A stretch of DNA of 64,000 nucleotides from Pseudoblastomonas marina (GCF_014641655.1 NZ_BMID01000001.1:1478427-1542426); one strand, 5' to 3'. Numbered from the stretch's first letter, positions 44,279 through 55,789 are shown. The notes: generated by a model not told the origin, from the letters alone. A program made the numbers and translations.

Positions 44279-44518
44279 ATGACCTCCATTCTGATCACCG
44301 CCGTGATTGCCGCCGCCGCTTCCTTCGCGCTCTACATGTTGGTTCGCGATACCGGCTACCTGGTGGCGAAACATGGCGAATGGCAGGGGAAGCTCGCCCG
44401 GATCGACCGCGATTCGCTGCGTGATCCCGCCGCCTTCACCTTGCGCGCGCCGTGCGATGCTAAGCGGGGTGTTCCGGCGCGTCCTTCGTCGCCGCGGCCT
44501 CTGCGCGCTGCCGCCTGA
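44279..44518 (+). CDS. putative small membrane protein
   Basis: A 79-residue product with an N-terminal hydrophobic helix (SILITAVIAAAASFALYML) and then a polar GEWQGKLARIDRD stretch. GGAAATCC lies before the ATG. The last 20 codons overlap the convergent pssA 3' end and look like out-of-frame sequence. Family not recognised; a real gene is possible but unproven. Confidence 0.4.
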   Translation: MTSILITAVIAAAASFALYMLVRDTGYLVAKHGEWQGKLARIDRDSLRDPAAFTLRAPCDAKRGVPARPSSPRPLRAAA

Positions 44519-45290
44519 TCCGGCGATAGCGCAGGATGCTGTACGGCACCGTCGCGAGATAACCGATACTGATCACCGACAGTGCGATCCACGGCTCGAG
44601 GATCAGCGCGGCAACCACCAGCCCCGTCAGCAGCAATAGTTCGAGCCGGATGCTCCGGCGCGGCCGCAGCGAGGTCCAGCTGAGCGTGGCGGTATTCGAG
44701 ATCATCAGGAACGCGATCACCACCAGCCAGATCGCGACGAACACCGGCTCGCGCAGGACCGGATTGTCGGTCTCGAGCCACAGATACATCGGCAGGAAGG
44801 CGACCCCTGCCCCTACCGGCGCAGGCACCCCGGTCAGGAAGCCGGCGGATTTGTGGGGTTGTTCGTCGGTATCGATCTGCGCGTTGAAACGCGCCAGCCG
44901 CAAGGCGCAGGCGACCGCCACCGCGAGCGCGGCGAACCAGCCGATCCGCGGCAGGAACTGCAGCGACCACAGGTAGATGATCAGCGCCGGGGCGACTCCG
45001 AAGCTGAGCGAATCGGCCAGGCTGTCGAGTTCGGCCCCGAATTTGGACTGGGCATTGAGGAAACGCGCGGTGCGGCCGTCGAGCCCATCGAGGATCCCTG
45101 CAGCGAACACCAGCAGCACCGCCGCATCCCAATCCTGCATGATCGCGGCGCGGATCGCGGTCAGACCGAGACACATTGCCGCCGCGGTGATCGCATTGGG
45201 AATGAGCGTGCGCAGCGTCAGCCCGCGAACTTCGCGTCGACGCCCCATTCCCTGCGGCTTGCTCACGTCGACATCCTCACTGGGAGACAC
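44460..45290 (-). CDS. pssA: CDP-diacylglycerol--serine O-phosphatidyltransferase
   Basis: A 276-residue polytopic type II PssA. The CDP-alcohol phosphotransferase motif is [20 protein letters not shown] followed by LDSLAD. It opens with [22 protein letters not shown], as usual. The start overlaps the psd 3' end by 14 bp; the pair makes phosphatidylethanolamine. Confidence 0.95.
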   Translation of the reverse strand: MSPSEDVDVSKPQGMGRRREVRGLTLRTLIPNAITAAAMCLGLTAIRAAIMQDWDAAVLLVFAAGILDGLDGRTARFLNAQSKFGAELDSLADSLSFGVAPALIIYLWSLQFLPRIGWFAALAVAVACALRLARFNAQIDTDEQPHKSAGFLTGVPAPVGAGVAFLPMYLWLETDNPVLREPVFVAIWLVVIAFLMISNTATLSWTSLRPRRSIRLELLLLTGLVVAALILEPWIALSVISIGYLATVPYSILRYRRIRRQRAEAAATKDAPEHPA

Positions 45291-46026
45291 CCTCGATCAG
45301 CGGCTGCTGGCTCATCTCGGCGATCACGGTTTCGCCCGCGACCATCTTCTGCCCGAGCACCACGCGCGGTTGCGTATCGCGCGGGAGGTAGACGTCGACC
45401 CGGCTGCCGAAGCGGATCAGCCCGACGCGCTGGCCCGCTGCGACGGTGTCGCCCGGCTTCACGAACGGCACGATCCGGCGTGCCACGAGGCCGGCAATCT
45501 GGGTGAAGCCCACGCGCCGGCCGTCGGCGCGTTCGACGAGGATGTGCTGGCGTTCGTTCTCTTCGCTCGCCTTGTCGAGATCGGCGTTGAGGAACTTGCC
45601 GGGGACATAGATCACCCGCTTGATCGTCCCCGCCATCGGCGAGCGATTGATGTGGACGTCGAACACGCTCATGAAAATCGAGACGCGGGTCACCGGCTCT
45701 TCGCCGAGCCCTTCGCCGCCCTGCCCGTCATCGCTCACCAGCTCGGCGGGCGGCGGGACCTGTTCGATCAGCGTGACGAGGCCGTCGGCCGGTGCGACGA
45801 TGTTGTCCTCGCCCTGCGGGGTGACGCGAACCGGATCGCGGAAGAAGGCGAGCACGCCCAGCGACAGGAAGGCGAGCGGCCAGGCCAGGGTTTCCCAAGC
45901 GAGGAAGGCGAATACGAGGCTCAGCCCAAACACGGCGAGGCCGTATTTGCGGCCTTCGGGATGGATCGCGGGCCAGCTCCAGCCGGCTTCGCCATTCCCG
46001 CGGTTATCGACGATCTGTGATGACAT
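45277..46026 (-). CDS. psd: phosphatidylserine decarboxylase (short type)
   Basis: A 249-residue pyruvoyl enzyme precursor with two TM helices near residues 30-65. The conserved [18 protein letters not shown] precedes the self-cleavage site [11 protein letters not shown], where the Ser becomes the pyruvoyl group; this is the short archaeal/alphaproteobacterial form. The second ATG (46026) has AAAGG at good spacing. Upstream of and overlapping pssA. Confidence 0.95.
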   Translation of the reverse strand: MSSQIVDNRGNGEAGWSWPAIHPEGRKYGLAVFGLSLVFAFLAWETLAWPLAFLSLGVLAFFRDPVRVTPQGEDNIVAPADGLVTLIEQVPPPAELVSDDGQGGEGLGEEPVTRVSIFMSVFDVHINRSPMAGTIKRVIYVPGKFLNADLDKASEENERQHILVERADGRRVGFTQIAGLVARRIVPFVKPGDTVAAGQRVGLIRFGSRVDVYLPRDTQPRVVLGQKMVAGETVIAEMSQQPLIEGVSQ

Positions 46027-46126
46027 GGTCATGGCCTTTAAGAGCGCATGGGCCGCACCACAAGTTCCCGCGCGATGCAGTCCCGAAGCGACACCGTCCC
46101 GCTGTGCGACAATCGCTCGCCTATCG

Positions 46127-46909
46127 CTAGACGCCGAGCGCGGAGGCGCTCTGCCATAGCATATAGGCCGCCACGACGAAGATCAGCCCGGCAAACACCG
46201 TCTTGAGGTGCCCGCCACCCGAAAGCCGACGCGCGGCGAGCGTGCCGAGGAAGCTTCCGAGCACGCCGCCGACGATGAAGACCAGCGCCAGCTCCCAGTT
46301 CACGAGCCCCGAAAAAGCGTAGTTGGCCGCCGTCGTCAGCCCGAACGCGGTCACCGCGACGAGGCTGGTGCCGACCGCTGCGATCATCGGCATCCGCGTC
46401 GCGGCGATCAGTCCAGGGACGATAAGGAATCCGCCGCCGATCCCGAAGAACCCGCTGACGACCCCGGCGCCGAGCCCGTAGCCGATCACCTTCGGCGCAT
46501 TTGCGCGGGTCAGGTCCGCGCCCGTCTCGCCCGCGTCCTTGCGCGAGCGCAGCATCAACGCACCGACCACGATCATCAGGATCGCGAACAGGAACAGGAG
46601 GCCCTGCCCGTCGAAGTTCTTGCCCGCGGTCGAACCGCCGAATGCACCGAGGATCCCGGCCCCCGCGAACAGCAGTCCTGCCTTCCAGCGGACATTGGCG
46701 ACGCGGGCGTGCTGGAGCAGGCCGGTCGCCGCATTGGCGGCGACCGCCAGCGCACTCGTCCCGATCGCGACATGCGGCTGCGAGACCCCGACGAGGTAGA
46801 CCATCAACGGCACGGCGAGGATCGATCCGCCCCCGCCGACCAGGCCGAGCGAAAAGCCGACCAGCCCGCCCGACAGCGCGCCGAGCACCCATTGCATCGT
46901 ATCGAGCAT
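46127..46909 (-). CDS. sulfite exporter TauE/SafE family permease
   Basis: A 260-residue protein with about eight TM helices arranged as two repeats, marked by [20 protein letters not shown] and [17 protein letters not shown]. The family moves sulfite, sulfoacetate or other sulfur anions. Last gene of the persulfide operon, 6 bp after the second YeeE half, so a sulfite or thiosulfate role is likely. Confidence 0.88.
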   Translation of the reverse strand: MLDTMQWVLGALSGGLVGFSLGLVGGGGSILAVPLMVYLVGVSQPHVAIGTSALAVAANAATGLLQHARVANVRWKAGLLFAGAGILGAFGGSTAGKNFDGQGLLFLFAILMIVVGALMLRSRKDAGETGADLTRANAPKVIGYGLGAGVVSGFFGIGGGFLIVPGLIAATRMPMIAAVGTSLVAVTAFGLTTAANYAFSGLVNWELALVFIVGGVLGSFLGTLAARRLSGGGHLKTVFAGLIFVVAAYMLWQSASALGV

Positions 46910-46915
46910 CGGCGC

Positions 46916-47332
46916 CTAGGCCCGCTTGCGATCGAGGAGCGCGAACACGGCCATCCCGGCAAGCATCGCCGCAACGAAGATCAGCGCTGGCCGGAAGGCG
47001 GTGCCGAGCGATGCGATCGCCGGCCCTGGACACAGGCCGGCGAGGCCCCAGCCAATCCCGAACAGCGCGGCTCCGCCGAGCAGGCGGCGATCGATCGCCC
47101 GGGTTCCGGGCAGGTGGAATTCGGCCTCCGCGATCGGCGCCGCCATTCGCGCCTGGACGAACCATGCGAGCGCCATCACCAGCATCGCCCCGCCCATCAC
47201 GAAGGCGAGCGTCGGGTCCCATTCGCCGAACAGGTCGAGGAAGCCCCGCACGCGCGAGGGGTTCATCATGCCCGAGAGCGCGAGACCGAAGCCGAAAATC
47301 GCTCCGGACAGGAGAGCAAGAAATGCACGCAT
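46916..47332 (-). CDS. YeeE/YedE half-transporter B (DUF6691-type)
   Basis: A 138-residue protein with four TM helices. LALSGMMNPSRVRGFLDLFGEWDPTL and GLAGLCPGPAIASLG are the conserved second half of YeeE/YedE thiosulfate or sulfur transporters. The ATG at 47332 overlaps the upstream stop (TGATG) and has GGGAGGAG at 7 bp. With half A it should form one transporter, as PmpA/PmpB are thought to. Confidence 0.85.
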   Translation of the reverse strand: MRAFLALLSGAIFGFGLALSGMMNPSRVRGFLDLFGEWDPTLAFVMGGAMLVMALAWFVQARMAAPIAEAEFHLPGTRAIDRRLLGGAALFGIGWGLAGLCPGPAIASLGTAFRPALIFVAAMLAGMAVFALLDRKRA

Positions 47333-47778
47333 CACCATGCTCCTCCCGCAGCGTTGACGATCGCGACGGTCGCGAATCCGGTCGCCATGAAAGTCAGCGT
47401 CGCGACGATCGAGCGCTTGGACAGGCGCGACATGCCGCACACGCCGTGGCCGCTGGTGCAGCCGCTGCCGAGCCGCGTACCGAATCCGACCACGAGCCCG
47501 CCCGCGACCAGCCAGCCCCAGCCGGGCGGGAAATCCGCCTCGACCGGGCCGACCGTTTGGGCGAACACCACTGAGCCGACGACAAGTCCGACGACGAACA
47601 GCGCTGCCACCAGCCAGGGCGTACCCGAGCGGTTGAGGAGGACGGCGCGCGAAAGCATGCCGGACACGCCGGCGATGCGGCCGGTGCCCAGCAGCATGAC
47701 GAGCGCCGCGAGGCCGATCAGCAGCCCACCCACGAACCCTTCGAGCGGGGCGGCTTCGGGAAAACCGGGCAGCATCAT
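47332..47778 (-). CDS. YeeE/YedE half-transporter A
   Basis: A 148-residue protein with four TM helices and the cysteine motif GSGCTSGHGVCGMSRLSKRS, conserved in YeeE/TsuA thiosulfate uptake proteins. GRIAGVSGMLSRA near the N terminus is also typical. The start overlaps the hydrolase stop (ATGATG); the second ATG (47775) is possible. Confidence 0.87.
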   Translation of the reverse strand: MMLPGFPEAAPLEGFVGGLLIGLAALVMLLGTGRIAGVSGMLSRAVLLNRSGTPWLVAALFVVGLVVGSVVFAQTVGPVEADFPPGWGWLVAGGLVVGFGTRLGSGCTSGHGVCGMSRLSKRSIVATLTFMATGFATVAIVNAAGGAW

Positions 47779-48701
47779 ACCGCGTTCACCGGAATCTTGA
47801 TGTAGCTCACGCCGTTCTCCTCCGGATCGGGCAGGCGACCGCCCCTGATATTGACCTGCACGCTGGGCAGGATCAGCTTGGGCATCGCCAGCGTGCTGTC
47901 GCGCTCGGTGCGCATGGCGACGAATTCCTCTTCGGTGGTGCCGTCCTTCACATGCACGTTCTCGTCGCGCTGCTGGCCGACGGTGGTCTCCCACGCATAG
48001 TCGTCACGCCCCGGTGCCTTGTAGTCGTGGCACAGGAATATCCGCGTTTCGCGGGGGAGCTCGAGCAGGCGCCGGATCGAGCGGAACAGCTGCGCCGCAT
48101 CGCCCCCGGGAAAATCGGTTCGCGCGGTGCCGAAATCGGGCATGAAGATCGTGTCGCCGACGAACGCCGCATCGCCGACGATGAAGGCCATGTCGGCCGG
48201 GGTGTGGCCGGGCACATGCAAGGCGATCCCCTCGAGCTCGCCGATCGCGAAGGTGTCGCCATCGTCGAACAGGCGATCGAACTGCGATCCGTCGCGTTCG
48301 AAATCGGATCCGGCGTTGAATATCTTGCCGAACACGTCCTGCACCCGGATGATCTCACGCCCAATCGCAAGCTTCCCGCCGAGCTTGTCCTGCAGGTAGG
48401 GCGCAGCGGAAAGGTGATCGGCATGGGCGTGGGTTTCGATCAGCCAGGTGACCGACAGCCCGTTCTGTTCGATATATTCGACGATCCGGTCGGCCGAGCC
48501 GTTCGAGGTCCGGCCGGAGGCCGCCTCGTAATCGAGCACCGAATCTATCACCGCCGCCTCGCGCGTGGCGGGATCGTGCACGACGTAGCTGATCGTGTTG
48601 GTCGCCTCGTCGAAAAACCCCGCAATCGTGGGGCGTTTGCTCTTTTCGGCCCGCGCGCGCTCGATCTGTTCGGCGGCGGCGGCCAGCGCTGTGTCTGCCA
48701 T
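47775..48701 (-). CDS. MBL-fold persulfide dioxygenase-like hydrolase (Blh/ETHE1 type)
   Basis: A 308-residue metallo-beta-lactamase-fold protein. The metal motif is H91-x-H93-x-D95-H96 (ETHAHADHLSAA), with HVPGHTPADM, VGDTIFMPDFGTARTDFPGG and FLCHDYKAPGRDDY following, which match the Blh/ETHE1 group oxidising glutathione persulfide to sulfite. The ATG at 48701 is chosen by GAGGAG spacing over one at 48707. First gene of an operon with two YeeE halves and TauE, the set controlled by BigR/SqrR in other bacteria. Confidence 0.9.
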   Translation of the reverse strand: MADTALAAAAEQIERARAEKSKRPTIAGFFDEATNTISYVVHDPATREAAVIDSVLDYEAASGRTSNGSADRIVEYIEQNGLSVTWLIETHAHADHLSAAPYLQDKLGGKLAIGREIIRVQDVFGKIFNAGSDFERDGSQFDRLFDDGDTFAIGELEGIALHVPGHTPADMAFIVGDAAFVGDTIFMPDFGTARTDFPGGDAAQLFRSIRRLLELPRETRIFLCHDYKAPGRDDYAWETTVGQQRDENVHVKDGTTEEEFVAMRTERDSTLAMPKLILPSVQVNIRGGRLPDPEENGVSYIKIPVNAV

Positions 48702-48720
48702 GGTCATTGCTCCTCTGCCG

Positions 48721-48751
48721 ATGATATAATGTATCATTAGAAGAAGTCCAA
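48721..48751 (-). promoter_or_regulatory. promoter with operator-like palindrome upstream of the persulfide operon
   Basis: Minus-strand -35 TTGGAC (48746-48751), a 17-bp spacer and -10 TATATC (48723-48728). The -10 lies inside the inverted repeat ATGATA-TAATG-TATCAT (48721-48737, perfect 6-bp arms). This layout suits an ArsR-type repressor such as BigR/SqrR acting on sulfide stress. No regulator gene is in the window. Confidence 0.65.
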
Positions 48752-48895
48752 TCGGTGGTGCCGATCAGTGAGATTTTCATGGACACAGCGCCAAATCGAT
48801 GCGTCGGTCAAGGCCCGTCACGCCCGCTTCGCGTGCATGTCGCGCAGGTGCCGCGCTCTTGGCGGTCGTCTTTCGATGTCAGTCTGGTGTACCGG

Positions 48896-48981
48896 TGGTG
48901 GACAGGGCTGGATTCGAACCAGCGTACGCTTGCGCGGGCAGATTTACAGTCTGCTGCCTTTAACCACTCGGCCACCTGTCC
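48896..48981 (-). tRNA. tRNA-Tyr (GTA), CCA encoded
   Basis: Class II tRNA on the minus strand: acceptor GGACAGG/CCTGTCC, D-arm GGCCGAGTGGTTAAAGGC, anticodon loop CTGTAAA with GTA anticodon, a long variable arm, T-loop TTCGAAT, discriminator A, encoded CCA. Confidence 0.98.
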
Positions 48982-49133
48982 ATACCGGTGTCGGAAGCGG
49001 GCGGACCCGCTGGTTCGGCAAGCTCCGGAGAGCCTCGCGCGACCGAGAGGCGCCCCATTGGCGAAGCCGCGCTTGCCTGTCAATGGGCTCGCTGGCAGGG
49101 ACCGCCGCATAACGACAGGCAAGGAACGATATC

Positions 49134-49922
49134 GTGGGCAAGAAGGGCAAGGAACGAGTGCTGCGCGGACGCGCCGGGCGGATGAAGGGCGGTCGCGGCA
49201 GCGGGCGCGCGGGCAAGGGTGCGGTGCGGCTTTGGGGGCGGCACGCGGTCGAGGCCGCGCTGAAGAACCCGGCGCGCCAGCATCGCAAGCTGTGGGCGAC
49301 GCACGAGGCGATCGAGGCGCTCGACGGCGAACTCCCGCACGACTTCCCGATCGAATATGCCGACAATCCCGATCTCGACCGGTTGGTGTCGCGCGATGCG
49401 CCGCACCAGGGGATCGTGCTCGATTGCGAACCGCTCGAGACGGTGTTCCTCGAAGATGTGCTACACGGAGATCCCTCTCGCCCGCTGGTGGTGCTCGACC
49501 AGGTCACCGACCCGCACAACGTCGGCGCGATCCTGCGTTCGGCGGCCGCGTTCGACGCTTGCGCGATCCTCACCCAGGACCGCCACTCCCCGCCCGAGGG
49601 CGGCGCGCTGGCGAAGGCCGCCTCGGGCGCGCTCGAAACGGTGCCGTGGGTCCGCGCGGTCAACCTCGCGCGCGCGCTCGACCAGGTCGCGGACGCCGGG
49701 TACTGGCGACTCGGCCTCGCGGGCGAAGCCGAGGCGACGCTCGGCGAAGCGCTCCCCGCAGGCCCCGTGGCGATCGTGCTTGGCGCCGAAGGCCCGGGCA
49801 TGCGGCACAACATTGCCGAACATTGCGACGCGCTCGCTCGCCTGCCGATCAGCGAGACGATGGAAAGCCTCAACGTGTCGAACGCCGCCGCGGTCTCGCT
49901 TTACGCCATCGCTGCGCGCTGA
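49134..49922 (+). CDS. rlmB: 23S rRNA 2'-O-ribose methyltransferase, RlmB/TrmH family
   Basis: A 262-residue SPOUT enzyme with a basic N-terminal tail, a substrate-binding domain (VRLWGRHAVEAALKNP) and the three SPOUT motifs: LDQVTDPHNVGAILRSA, IVLGAEGPGM and ESLNVSNAAAVSLY. It probably methylates G2251 of 23S rRNA. GTG start with AAGGAACG upstream. Monocistronic between tRNA-Tyr and the convergent HU gene. Confidence 0.9.
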   Translation: MGKKGKERVLRGRAGRMKGGRGSGRAGKGAVRLWGRHAVEAALKNPARQHRKLWATHEAIEALDGELPHDFPIEYADNPDLDRLVSRDAPHQGIVLDCEPLETVFLEDVLHGDPSRPLVVLDQVTDPHNVGAILRSAAAFDACAILTQDRHSPPEGGALAKAASGALETVPWVRAVNLARALDQVADAGYWRLGLAGEAEATLGEALPAGPVAIVLGAEGPGMRHNIAEHCDALARLPISETMESLNVSNAAAVSLYAIAAR

Positions 49923-49937
49923 AATCACGCGCCCATG

Positions 49938-49971
49938 AAAAAGGCCCCGCCGGATCGCTCCGGCGGGGCCT
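49938..49971. terminator. intrinsic terminator between rlmB and HU
   Basis: A 13-bp perfect stem AGGCCCCGCCGGA/TCCGGCGGGGCCT with a TCGC loop. On the minus strand TTTTTC follows, so it ends the HU transcript; rlmB may use it less efficiently. Confidence 0.87.
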
Positions 49972-49992
49972 CTCAGTTCGCTGGAACGCGTC

Positions 49993-50265
49993 TTAGTTGA
50001 CGGCGTCCTTGAGGCCCTTGCCGGCCTTGAACTTCGGCTGGTTGGACGCCTTGATCTGCATCGTTTCGCCGGTGCGCGGGTTGCGCCCGGTCGAAGCCTT
50101 GCGATGCGCGACCGAGAAGGTCCCGAAACCGACGAGGCGAACTTCCTCGCCCTTGCCGAGCGAATCCTGGATCGCATCGAACACGCCCTCGACGGCTTTC
50201 CCCGCATCGCTGCGAGACAGGCCGGAATTGTCGGCGACGGTGCTGATCAGGTCATTCTTGTTCAT
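49993..50265 (-). CDS. DNA-binding protein HU
   Basis: A 90-residue HU/IHF-fold protein: NKNDLISTVADNSGLSRSDAGKAVEGVF dimer helices, GFGTFSVAHRKASTGRNPRTGE flexible arm with the intercalating Pro, and a helical C terminus. GGGGGAG precedes the ATG at 50265. Next gene after lon, an arrangement common in proteobacteria. Confidence 0.96.
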   Translation of the reverse strand: MNKNDLISTVADNSGLSRSDAGKAVEGVFDAIQDSLGKGEEVRLVGFGTFSVAHRKASTGRNPRTGETMQIKASNQPKFKAGKGLKDAVN

Positions 50266-50424
50266 GAAGCTCCCCCTAGAAGTTGGTTTGAATACGTACC
50301 CCGGTGGAATCACCGTGGGGCGAAGCCGCGAATTGAGACTTTTTTCGAAGCGCTGTCAAAGGTCAATTCGCCCGAAAACCGCCGAAATACAGCGAATAGT
50401 GCGATAAAGCGTTGCGCCGGGGTC

Positions 50425-52815
<2,391 letters not shown>

Positions 52816-52836
52816 GCTAGCCGTCCAGTATATCTA

Positions 52837-52858
52837 GGCGCGCTCTGGTTAGCGCGCC
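52837..52858. promoter_or_regulatory. inverted repeat upstream of lon
   Basis: GGCGCGCT-CTGGTT-AGCGCGCC, perfect 8-bp arms, starting 22 bp before the lon start. A minus-strand TATACT (52827-52832) could be the -10, which would place this element over the spacer and -35. No heat-shock sigma consensus was found. Confidence 0.4.
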
Positions 52859-53042
52859 GTTTCACCGGAGATATGGGAAGCCCGCCGCCCGCCCGCAATG
52901 CCGAGTGCGCGCCTAGCTGTGGACCCGCGCCGACGGCGGGGCATGGACCGGGTGCTACACTGTCCAGGCGAAGGAATCCGCAAAGGCAATCGACGCGCGT
53001 TATGCAGCCAATCTGCACGAGCGCGCGCCGGTAGGAAAGCGA

Positions 53043-53468
53043 CTAGCCGAAATCCCTGTTTTCGGCGGCCGCGCCGGGCCGATAGGCCTCGAAATAGGCG
53101 ACGTATACGCTCCGGACGGCATTGCCAGCGGCATCGCGCGCCGGCGCAAAGCGGGCGTGTTCGACGATGCTGGGGCACAATTCCTTGCCATAGGCGGGGC
53201 CGCCCTGTTCGAGCGCCAGCGGCAGGCATTCGCCGACCGTGCCGTCGGCTTCGATCATCAGCCCGATCTTCATCGCCGGGCGCGCCTCGAAGCGGGAAAA
53301 GCCCGCGGTTTCACGCACGAACACGCGCTGGACTTCGGCGGGATTCTGCCATTCCGCCTCGATGGCAGGCGTCATCGGCTCCACGCGCACGTCGCTCTCG
53401 TCCTGCGCCACCACAGGCGCCGCGAGCAGTGCGATCGAAAGTGCAATCAGTCCGGATTCAAGGCGCAT
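53043..53468 (-). CDS. periplasmic protein with TonB-C-like domain
   Basis: A 141-residue protein with a clear signal peptide (GLIALSIALLAAPVVAQ). The mature part reads KIGLMIEADGTVGECLPLAL and later EHARFAPARDAAGNAVRSVYVAYF, close to the strand-helix-strand pattern of TonB C-terminal domains (an ADG turn followed by RF-PA-D-G). Cys81 and Cys98 could form a disulfide. No TonB membrane anchor or Pro-rich spacer is present. Function unknown; not in an obvious operon. Confidence 0.7.
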   Translation of the reverse strand: MRLESGLIALSIALLAAPVVAQDESDVRVEPMTPAIEAEWQNPAEVQRVFVRETAGFSRFEARPAMKIGLMIEADGTVGECLPLALEQGGPAYGKELCPSIVEHARFAPARDAAGNAVRSVYVAYFEAYRPGAAAENRDFG

Positions 53469-53547
53469 CGGCTTTCTCCCTCTTCGGTTTCCCGTCTCGA
53501 CCCTGCGGCAAACCCTTGCGATCGCCCGATTAACCGGACGTGAGTCG

Positions 53548-53886
53548 CTACATCCCCGGCATTTTGAAGCCCGGAGGCAGGCCCATCCCGCCCTGGATCT
53601 TCTCCATCTCGGCGGCGCTGGCGGCGTCGGCCTTCTGGCGGGCGTCGTTGAACGCAGCGGCGACGAGGTCTTCGACCATCTGCTTTTCTTGCGGAGTCAT
53701 CAGGCTCTCGTCGATCGTCACGCCGATCACGCGGCCCTTGGCCGAGCACTTGACCTTGACCATCCCGCCGCCGGCGACGCCCTCGACCTCGATCTCCTCG
53801 AGCTTGGCCTGCGCATCGCTCATCTGCTGCTGGATCTTCTGCGCCGCTTCCTGCGCGGCCTTCATCATCTCTTCCATCGACTGCAT
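53548..53886 (-). CDS. YbaB/EbfC nucleoid-associated protein
   Basis: A 112-residue DNA-binding protein: a long N-terminal helix (MEEMMKAAQEAAQKIQQQMSD), the VEGVAGGGMVKVKCSAKG strands and the IDESLMTPQEKQMVEDLVAAAFNDA helix are diagnostic. A Met/Gly/Pro-rich tail ends it. The gene begins 4 bp after dnaX, the usual order. Confidence 0.95.
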   Translation of the reverse strand: MQSMEEMMKAAQEAAQKIQQQMSDAQAKLEEIEVEGVAGGGMVKVKCSAKGRVIGVTIDESLMTPQEKQMVEDLVAAAFNDARQKADAASAAEMEKIQGGMGLPPGFKMPGM

Positions 53887-53890
53887 GGTA

Positions 53891-55723
53891 TCAGGCTCTC
53901 TTGCTGAATGTGGTTTCGGTGCCAGAACCGTCGTCGACGATCTCGGCATCGGGGAATGCCGCCAAGGTGGCCTTTACCAGCGGCTGTTCAAGCGTTTCTC
54001 GACGATCCGCCTCCTGCGCGGCATCGGCGCGTTCCTTGAGGCTCGGCGCGGCCTCGCCCCAACTATCTTCGGCGCCCAGCTCGACCTGCCAGCGCTTGCC
54101 GGTGACGGTGAGCAGAGCGTCGCGCAGTTCGGGGCCGAGATCGCCCGAGAAACCCGGGGCGAGCGCATAGGTCAGCTTGCCGTCCTCGAGCGCGATCACC
54201 CGCACCCAGCCGCGCATGTTCTGCGCCGCGAGCAATTCGCCCGAGGCCTCGACCTGCGCGACCAGGTTTTCCCAGTCGGGTGCCGCGGGAGCCTGGGCGG
54301 TTGCGGCAGGGGCATCGGAGGAGGCCGGCGCGGCCTGCGGAGCCCCGCCGCCAATATTCGCACCGCCCTCGGCGATCATCTTCGCGAGCTCGCCCGGATC
54401 GGGCAGGTCGGCGGCGTGGAGCACGCGCAGCAAGGCCATCTGCGCGCTGGCGAGCGGATCGGGTGCGGCGCGCACTTCCTCGTAGCCCTTGAGCAGCAAT
54501 TGCCACAGGCGATGGAGCTGGCCCGCGGGCACGCGCTCGGCATAGCCCGCAATCGCCGTGCGCTCTTCCTCGCTCGCGGCATTGGGCACGCGCCCGCCGA
54601 CCTGCGCCACGGTGGCGCGGTGGGCGAAATTCATCACCGCGCGCAGCATGGCGAGCGGTTCGACCCCGAGCGCGAACTGGCGGTCGATCTCGTCGAGCAG
54701 CTTCTCGGCATCGGCCTCGAGCAGCGCGTCGAACAATGTCCGCGCCGCGCCGCGATCGGCCAAGCCGAGCATTTCACGCACCTGCGCCGCGGCGATCGTC
54801 CCCTCGCCCGCGAGGTCGGCATGCGCGATCGCTTGGTCGAGGATCGAGAGGCCGTCGCGCACCGATCCTTCGGCGGCGGCCGCGACCATGGCGAGCGCCT
54901 CGTCCTCGGCCCCGACCTGCTCGGCTTCGCACACCCGTGCGAAATGCTCCTTGAGCAATCCGGTCGGAATGCGCCGAAGGTCGAAGCGCTGGCAGCGCGA
55001 CAGCACCGTGATCGGCACCTTGTCGACCTCGGTGGTCGCGAAGAGGAATTTGACGTGCGGCGGCGGCTCCTCGAGCGTCTTCAGCAACGCATTGAAAGCA
55101 TTGCGTGAAAGCATGTGAACTTCGTCGATGATGTAGATCTTGTAGCGCGCCGAAACCGCAGCATAGCGCACCGCCTCGATAATCTCGCGCACGTCGTCGA
55201 CGCCGGTATGCGAGGCGGCGTCCATCTCGATCACGTCGATATGCCGGCCTTCGGAAATCGCCACGCAGGGCTCGCACACGCCGCACGGATCGATCGTCGG
55301 CCCGCCCTCGCCATCGGGCCCGATGCAATTGAGCGCCTTGGCGATCAGCCGCGCGGTCGAAGTCTTCCCGACCCCGCGCACCCCGGTCATCAAAAAGGCG
55401 TGTGCCAGCCGGTCGCGCGCGATCGCATTGCCAAGGGTCTGGACCATCGCATCCTGCCCGATCAGCTCGGAAAAGGTCTGGGGCCGGTATTTGCGCGCGA
55501 GCACGCGATAGGGCTGCGCGTTGGCAGGTGGCGCCTTGGCGGGCGACGTTTCGGACTTGGTTTCGGTCGGGGCCGGCGCGGCAGGCGGCTCCTTCGCCAC
55601 CGGCGGCGCCGGTTCGGGCCCGCCGAACATCGAGTTTTGCCCCGCCGCCTCGAGCTCGGCAGCGGTCGGCTTCGGCTCCTCTTCGGTGGGGAGCGCGGGT
55701 TCGTTCGGATCGGAATCGGTCAC
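53891..55723 (-). CDS. dnaX: DNA polymerase III subunits gamma and tau
   Basis: A 610-residue clamp-loader ATPase. A Pro/Glu-rich N-terminal extension of about 70 residues precedes the conserved YRVLARKYRPQTFSELIGQ. Walker A is GVRGVGKTSTARL, the zinc-module cysteines lie in ALNCIGP and CGVCEPC, and Walker B/DExx is IIDEVHMLS. A tau-type C-terminal domain follows (to 610). No frameshift signal was examined in detail. Downstream of the SRP RNA and upstream of ybaB. Confidence 0.97.
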   Translation of the reverse strand: MTDSDPNEPALPTEEEPKPTAAELEAAGQNSMFGGPEPAPPVAKEPPAAPAPTETKSETSPAKAPPANAQPYRVLARKYRPQTFSELIGQDAMVQTLGNAIARDRLAHAFLMTGVRGVGKTSTARLIAKALNCIGPDGEGGPTIDPCGVCEPCVAISEGRHIDVIEMDAASHTGVDDVREIIEAVRYAAVSARYKIYIIDEVHMLSRNAFNALLKTLEEPPPHVKFLFATTEVDKVPITVLSRCQRFDLRRIPTGLLKEHFARVCEAEQVGAEDEALAMVAAAAEGSVRDGLSILDQAIAHADLAGEGTIAAAQVREMLGLADRGAARTLFDALLEADAEKLLDEIDRQFALGVEPLAMLRAVMNFAHRATVAQVGGRVPNAASEEERTAIAGYAERVPAGQLHRLWQLLLKGYEEVRAAPDPLASAQMALLRVLHAADLPDPGELAKMIAEGGANIGGGAPQAAPASSDAPAATAQAPAAPDWENLVAQVEASGELLAAQNMRGWVRVIALEDGKLTYALAPGFSGDLGPELRDALLTVTGKRWQVELGAEDSWGEAAPSLKERADAAQEADRRETLEQPLVKATLAAFPDAEIVDDGSGTETTFSKRA

Positions 55724-55789
55724 GCGCCAACGCTAGCGACTGGCGCGGGGCTTGTCGAAGCAGAGAATCGTCGATGTCGTGAAAAAATC

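Noticed and set aside
48756-49133. Genes around tRNA-Tyr on either strand
   Set aside because: All frames here cross the tRNA and have no ribosome site or protein-like features.
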